Positions 5,829 through 8,249 of a stretch of 8,249 nt of DNA are shown here, piece by piece. The DNA is from Massilia sp. Lineage in GTDB: Bacteria > Pseudomonadota > Gammaproteobacteria > Burkholderiales > Burkholderiaceae_D. The notes under the pieces are model-generated. The model did no database searches and had not been told where the DNA came from. It saw nothing but the letters and a program-made list of their open reading frames with translations. The stretch covers positions 1-8,249 of the forward strand of contig JAQGNM010000072.1 of the NCBI GenBank assembly GCA_028291845.1, given 5' to 3'. The stretch's first letter is position 1. Every line of letters begins with the position of its first letter. The translations under genes were made by a program, and so were the position numbers.

Positions 5829-6451
5829 GGCTGCCCCACCGCGCCGCCCACACCGCGATAGACCGACTGCAACACCACCATGGTGCCGGCGCGTGCGCCG
5901 TAGCCGAAAGCGGTGATGCGAAACACGTGCTGGCCACCGCTCCCCGCATCCTCGCCGGCGCCCGCCGTCGGCATCAGTTCGATCACATAACGGGGCGGCG
6001 CCAGCGGCAACGGCCCGCCATACGGCAGCACCGGCAGCACCGCGCCGGTGTAGCTGCCGTAAGGCGCGGTGGCGGCCACATCGACCAGTTGCCAGGCCGG
6101 CGGCCCACCCTGCGAATACGCGCACAAGCCGAGGTTGGCGACATCGCGGCCGCAGCCGGGCACGAAGCCGACCGCGCCGTCGTCATGGAACATCGATGCG
6201 CGCAGCGAAGCCGGATCGGCGCCGCCTTCGATGTCGCGCTCGGCATCGGCCAGGCCCGCTTCGGCGGCGGCGAACGCCAGCGCACGGTCCCGTTCGGCGC
6301 GCGCGCCCCGTTCGGCATCGAAGGCGATACGCGCCATGCCCAGCGCGACCATGGTCACCGCCAGCACGACGAACAAGGCGGTGAGCAGGGCGGCGCCGGC
6401 CTGCGCCCGCATCCGAGGCAGCCAATCGGCCGGGCGGCGAACATCCCTCAC
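5825..6451 (-). CDS. pilX: Type IV pilus minor pilin PilX
   Basis: The 208-residue product belongs to the PilX family of large minor pilins. A leader ending AQAG (16-19) precedes the hydrophobic helix AALLTALFVVLAVTMVALGMA (20-40), followed by ERDRALAFAAAEAGLADAERDIEGG (53-77), the signature of the PilX N-terminal domain. Mature position 5 is Thr, not Glu; absence of Glu5 is common in this family and in the similar GspK proteins, and fits a place at the tip of the pilus. Cys100 and Cys110 may form the family's head disulphide. The start is GTG 6451, which overlaps the pilW stop as GTGA and has GGGAGG six bases upstream; the next ATG (codon 14, 6412) lacks such a site and would leave a very short leader. 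The gene lies between pilW and pilY1, the usual order. Confidence 0.92.
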   Translation of the reverse strand: MRDVRRPADWLPRMRAQAGAALLTALFVVLAVTMVALGMARIAFDAERGARAERDRALAFAAAEAGLADAERDIEGGADPASLRASMFHDDGAVGFVPGCGRDVANLGLCAYSQGGPPAWQLVDVAATAPYGSYTGAVLPVLPYGGPLPLAPPRYVIELMPTAGAGEDAGSGGQHVFRITAFGYGARAGTMVVLQSVYRGVGGAVGQP

Positions 6452-7374
6452 GGCGCGCCTCCCGCCGCATTGCGCAGCAAAATCGTGGCGGCGAACAGGC
6501 GCCGCTCGCGCAGCCGCAGCGAGGCCACCATCGGCCCCTCGTCGATGCGCACGCCGCTGTCGCCGCCGGCGAAACGCTCGCTATAGCCGGGACCGAACAC
6601 GTCGAACACCACCGGCTCGCGCGCCCCGCCGCTGCCGCCGGCGCCGTGCAGCAGCAGGGCGATGCGCACGGCGACCACCCGTTTCCAGTGGGTGCGGCGC
6701 TGCAGGTCGCGCTGGCGGGCGTCGGCATCGCCGCCGCTCAGCTGCAGGGCGGCGTCGCGCTCATCGACGACGGTGGCGCTGATGAATTCGTTGGGGACGC
6801 CGTCGGCCGGCACGTCGGTATCGATCCCGTACAGCACCTGGAAGGTGTCGACGCCGTCGACGATGGCGTCCGAGCCCCAGCCGGCGCCGCCGCGATATTT
6901 GCAGCGCAGCTCGCCGTCGCCGGCGGCGTTGCGGCCGACGTGAAAAATGCTCCAGCCGTCTTCGCCGGCGCCGACCCCGAAGCCGGCGCAATCGACCGCG
7001 CCGCCGTCGGCGCCGTTAAAGCGCAGCGCCACGATGTCGCTGCCGTTGACGGCGTCCGGGCTGGCGCCTTCGAGGGCGGTGCTGCCGCGCGGCAGCGACA
7101 GCGCGTCGCGCCCGACGATCTGCGGCGGCGCATCGGCCGGGTCGGCTGCGGCGCCGCTGTTGTCAAGGTCGACGAAGGCCGCCTGGCGGGTGGCGCGGCC
7201 GATGATGTCGAGGGCGAAGCGGCCGCCGTCGTCGATGGCGGCGCCGTCGGCCTGCGCGGTGAACGCGCTGTTGGCCGATACCAGCATCACCGTTCCCATT
7301 AACAGCAACAGGGCGCCGACGGCGGTGGCCACCAGCAGTTCGGCCAGGCTCAGGCCACGCTGAAGGCGCGTCAT
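6448..7374 (-). CDS. pilW: Type IV pilus assembly minor pilin PilW
   Basis: PilW is a minor pilin that helps prime pilus assembly in the inner membrane. The 308-residue product starts with a 7-residue leader (MTRLQRG) and the prepilin helix LSLAELLVATAVGALLLLMGTVMLVSANSAF (8-38), with Glu at mature position 5. Family features follow: GGRFALDIIGRATRQAAF (50-67), a cysteine pair at 129 and 158, and the motif AIVDGVDTFQVLYGIDTD (170-187) just before a segment of the DGVPNEFISA type (191-200), which is characteristic of PilW. Near the C-terminus KRVVAVRIALLL (231-242) is also typical. ATG 7374 overlaps the pilV stop as ATGA. A longer open frame upstream to 7680 is a shadow inside pilV. No strong Shine-Dalgarno sequence is visible before the ATG, so translation probably depends on pilV. 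Confidence 0.93.
   Translation of the reverse strand: MTRLQRGLSLAELLVATAVGALLLLMGTVMLVSANSAFTAQADGAAIDDGGRFALDIIGRATRQAAFVDLDNSGAAADPADAPPQIVGRDALSLPRGSTALEGASPDAVNGSDIVALRFNGADGGAVDCAGFGVGAGEDGWSIFHVGRNAAGDGELRCKYRGGAGWGSDAIVDGVDTFQVLYGIDTDVPADGVPNEFISATVVDERDAALQLSGGDADARQRDLQRRTHWKRVVAVRIALLLHGAGGSGGAREPVVFDVFGPGYSERFAGGDSGVRIDEGPMVASLRLRERRLFAATILLRNAAGGAP
6458..6463 (-). promoter_or_regulatory. Ribosome binding site of pilX, supporting GTG start
   Basis: GGGAGG on the minus strand lies six bases before the GTG at 6451. It decides between that GTG and the ATG at 6412, which has no comparable site. It lies inside the last codons of pilW. Confidence 0.65.
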
Positions 7375-7973
7375 GGCGCCGCCGCGCCCGGATTGGCTGA
7401 ATTGGCTGCCAGCGGCAACGCCAGCATGACCGGCGCCCCGCCCGCCGCGGCGCCGTCGGCGAATGGTGCGGCGCGCTGGCGCCAGCCGATCTTGACCACC
7501 ACCGGTGCGCTTGCGGCGCCGTCGCATTCCCAGCGCAGGGCGGCGGCCAGCGGGTCCCACCAGGCGCTGTCGCGGCAGATTTTCATGCGCCCCTGCCGGT
7601 AGTGTTCGAACAGCTCGCTGCGCCAGGCGGCAAGATCGGCGGCCGCCAGCGCCGCGCTGTCGCAGGAGGCCGCGCTGCAATCCGGCGCCGATGCCGGTGC
7701 GGGCGGGCCGTCGGCCAGCGCGTCGTAATCGAGCTGCAGGTAGGGGTTATAGGCGTCGGGCGCGGCCATGGCAGGTGCATTGGCGCGCATGCTCTCGCTG
7801 GCGCGGCTTGCCAGATGGACGGCGTGCGACGCCAGCATCGATTGCTGACCGGCGCGGCGGGCGTTCAGCATGGTGGCGCCGGCGCCCAGCGCGCCGAGCG
7901 CCAGCGCCAGCAAGGCCACCAGCACTTCGATCAAGGTAAAACCACCCGCCCTGCGCCGCCATCGCATGTTCAT
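7371..7973 (-). CDS. pilV: Type IV pilus minor pilin PilV
   Basis: The first gene of the pilus operon encodes a 200-residue minor pilin. A basic leader (MNMRWRRRAGG) is followed by FTLIEVLVALLALALGALGAGATML (12-36), with Glu at mature position 5 and Gly before the cut. The segment SHAVHLASRASESMRAN (49-65) and the C-terminal VVVKIGWRQR (158-167) match the PilV family, in which a W-x-D/Q-R strand follows a cysteine-containing stretch; cysteines are at 99, 104, 133 and 150. ATG 7973 has GGGAGA four bases upstream (7978-7983); ATG 7967 is two codons further in and possible but worse spaced. An open frame reaching 8099 has no ribosome site and would spoil the leader. The stop overlaps pilW by four bases. 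I could not find a convincing sigma-70 or sigma-54 promoter in the upstream 208 bases. Confidence 0.92.
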   Translation of the reverse strand: MNMRWRRRAGGFTLIEVLVALLALALGALGAGATMLNARRAGQQSMLASHAVHLASRASESMRANAPAMAAPDAYNPYLQLDYDALADGPPAPASAPDCSAASCDSAALAAADLAAWRSELFEHYRQGRMKICRDSAWWDPLAAALRWECDGAASAPVVVKIGWRQRAAPFADGAAAGGAPVMLALPLAANSANPGAAAP

Positions 7974-7977
7974 GACA

Positions 7978-7983
7978 TCTCCC
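7978..7983 (-). promoter_or_regulatory. Ribosome binding site of pilV
   Basis: GGGAGA on the minus strand lies four bases before ATG 7973 and supports this start over the frame that extends to 8099. Confidence 0.6.
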
Positions 7984-8085
7984 GTTCGCCAGAACATCAC
8001 GTTAGCGGCAGGGGCAGGTGCGCCAGTGAGGTGGCTCAATCGTGTGCGCTTGCGCCCGCAGCGGCGCGCGCGCACAAGCAGCAGG

Positions 8086-8121
8086 CAAGGCGCAAGCAAG
8101 GCTCAAGCAAGGCTCAAGCAA
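8086..8121. repeat. 11-bp tandem repeat in the nrdR-pilV intergenic region
   Basis: Two exact copies of CAAGCAAGGCT lie at 8093-8103 and 8104-8114. They are flanked by a partial copy before (CAAGGCG, 8086-8092) and a truncated copy after (CAAGCA, 8115-8120). The array lies about 120 bases upstream of the pilV start, in its presumed promoter or leader region. A further imperfect inverted repeat (GCTTG at 8048-8052 with CAAGC at 8075-8079) lies between the array and pilV. Confidence 0.7.
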
Positions 8122-8147
8122 AAACGGGAAGTCAATGACGGCGCGCG

Positions 8148-8165
8148 CCGGGCGGCGGCGCCCGG
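8148..8165 (-). terminator. GC-rich hairpin downstream of nrdR, possible terminator
   Basis: A perfect 7-bp stem, CCGGGCG with CGCCCGG and a 4-base loop, begins 16 bases after the nrdR stop codon. There is no T run directly after it on the minus strand; the first T stretch comes only about 25 bases further on (8120-8124). It therefore is not a canonical intrinsic terminator, but it could pause or attenuate transcription from nrdR into the pilus operon. Confidence 0.35.
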
Positions 8166-8187
8166 TGGCTTATTTAGTGGCTTATTT
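8165..8187. repeat. 12-bp-period duplication over the nrdR stop codon
   Basis: GTGGCTTATTT occurs at 8165-8175 and again at 8177-8187, separated by one base. On the minus strand this duplicates the end of nrdR, AAATAAGCCAC, so a second in-frame TAA follows the true stop by four codons. Confidence 0.75.
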
Positions 8188-8249
8188 GCGCGGCTTGGCT
8201 GGCTGGCCCACTTCGGCGATGGCATCCTGGAATTCGGCCAGGTCTTCGA
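8182..8249 (-). CDS. nrdR: Transcriptional repressor NrdR, C-terminal end, cut by window edge
   Basis: The last 22 codons before TAA (8182-8184) read EDLAEFQDAIAEVGQPAKPRK, preceded by two bases (TC) that fit the Phe codon of the usual NrdR motif FEDLxEF. This helix is the end of the ATP-cone domain of NrdR, a zinc-finger regulator that represses ribonucleotide reductase genes according to nucleotide state. Only the tail is visible, but the motif and the location next to rib genes, a known conserved neighbourhood, support the call. The very end (GQPAKPRK) is a variable basic tail. Confidence 0.82.
   Translation of the reverse strand, partial: EDLAEFQDAIAEVGQPAKPRK

Noticed and set aside
5825..6451. 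Missing Glu5 in PilX as a sign of a broken pilin
   Set aside because: The PilX family, like GspK, commonly lacks Glu5. The remaining family signature is intact and the gene is complete.
6448..7680. Longer start for PilW (410 codons), and longer starts for pilY1 (6125) and fimT (3271)
   Set aside because: The extra N-terminal parts are Arg-rich shadows of the upstream genes. Starts at the 4-base overlaps place a signal peptide or prepilin leader at the N-terminus.
7974..8050. Possible sigma-54 promoter before pilV (TGGCGC followed by CCCCTGC on the minus strand)
   Set aside because: The spacing and the -12 element do not fit the GG-N10-GC rule.
8086..8121. CRISPR-like array
   Set aside because: Units are 11 bp and directly adjacent with no spacers, so this is a simple tandem repeat.

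Overview
The window is GC-rich DNA from a Gram-negative bacterium, most likely a betaproteobacterium of the order Burkholderiales. The gene content would suit an Oxalobacteraceae-type genome (Massilia, Duganella or Janthinobacterium relatives). The basis is the nrdR/ribD/ribE neighbourhood, a full set of type IV pilus minor-pilin genes and the protein family signatures. The genus is inference. Apart from the transposase fragment at the left edge, every gene lies on the minus strand, so the biological reading order runs from right to left.

Right edge to left: the last 22 codons of nrdR (8182-8249) are followed by a 208-base intergenic region with a GC-rich hairpin and short tandem repeats. Then comes a tightly packed type IV pilus operon: pilV (7371-7973), pilW (6448-7374), pilX (5825-6451), pilY1 (3639-5828), pilE (3061-3543) and a fimT/GspH-type pseudopilin gene (2456-3064). 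Four of the five junctions are 4-base ATGA or GTGA overlaps, which points to translational coupling. The exception is pilY1-pilE, where a short alternating repeat lies between the genes. After 74 bases with a weak terminator-like hairpin come ribD (1284-2381) and ribE (651-1271), two enzymes of riboflavin synthesis.

Left part: the ribE stop codon lies inside a CTAG that is one copy of the apparent target duplication of a 171-bp, non-coding, inverted-repeat element (480-650), a MITE-like insertion. To its left are about 150 bases with no recognised gene, then the C-terminal end of an IS1595-family (ISXO2-like) transposase on the plus strand (1-324), cut by the window edge.

How the genes work together: PilV, PilW, PilX, FimT and probably PilE are minor pilins or pseudopilins that, with the tip protein PilY1, should form the priming complex for pilus assembly. 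RibD and RibE catalyse early and final steps of riboflavin synthesis. NrdR represses ribonucleotide reductase genes. The pilus operon thus sits between nrdR and ribD, which are often neighbours in other proteobacteria. I found no evidence for a wholly new system. The points most worth a second look are the MITE in the ribE stop codon, the compact PilY1 with a degenerate calcium loop, and the alternating GGTGTC/GGTGCC repeat before pilE.
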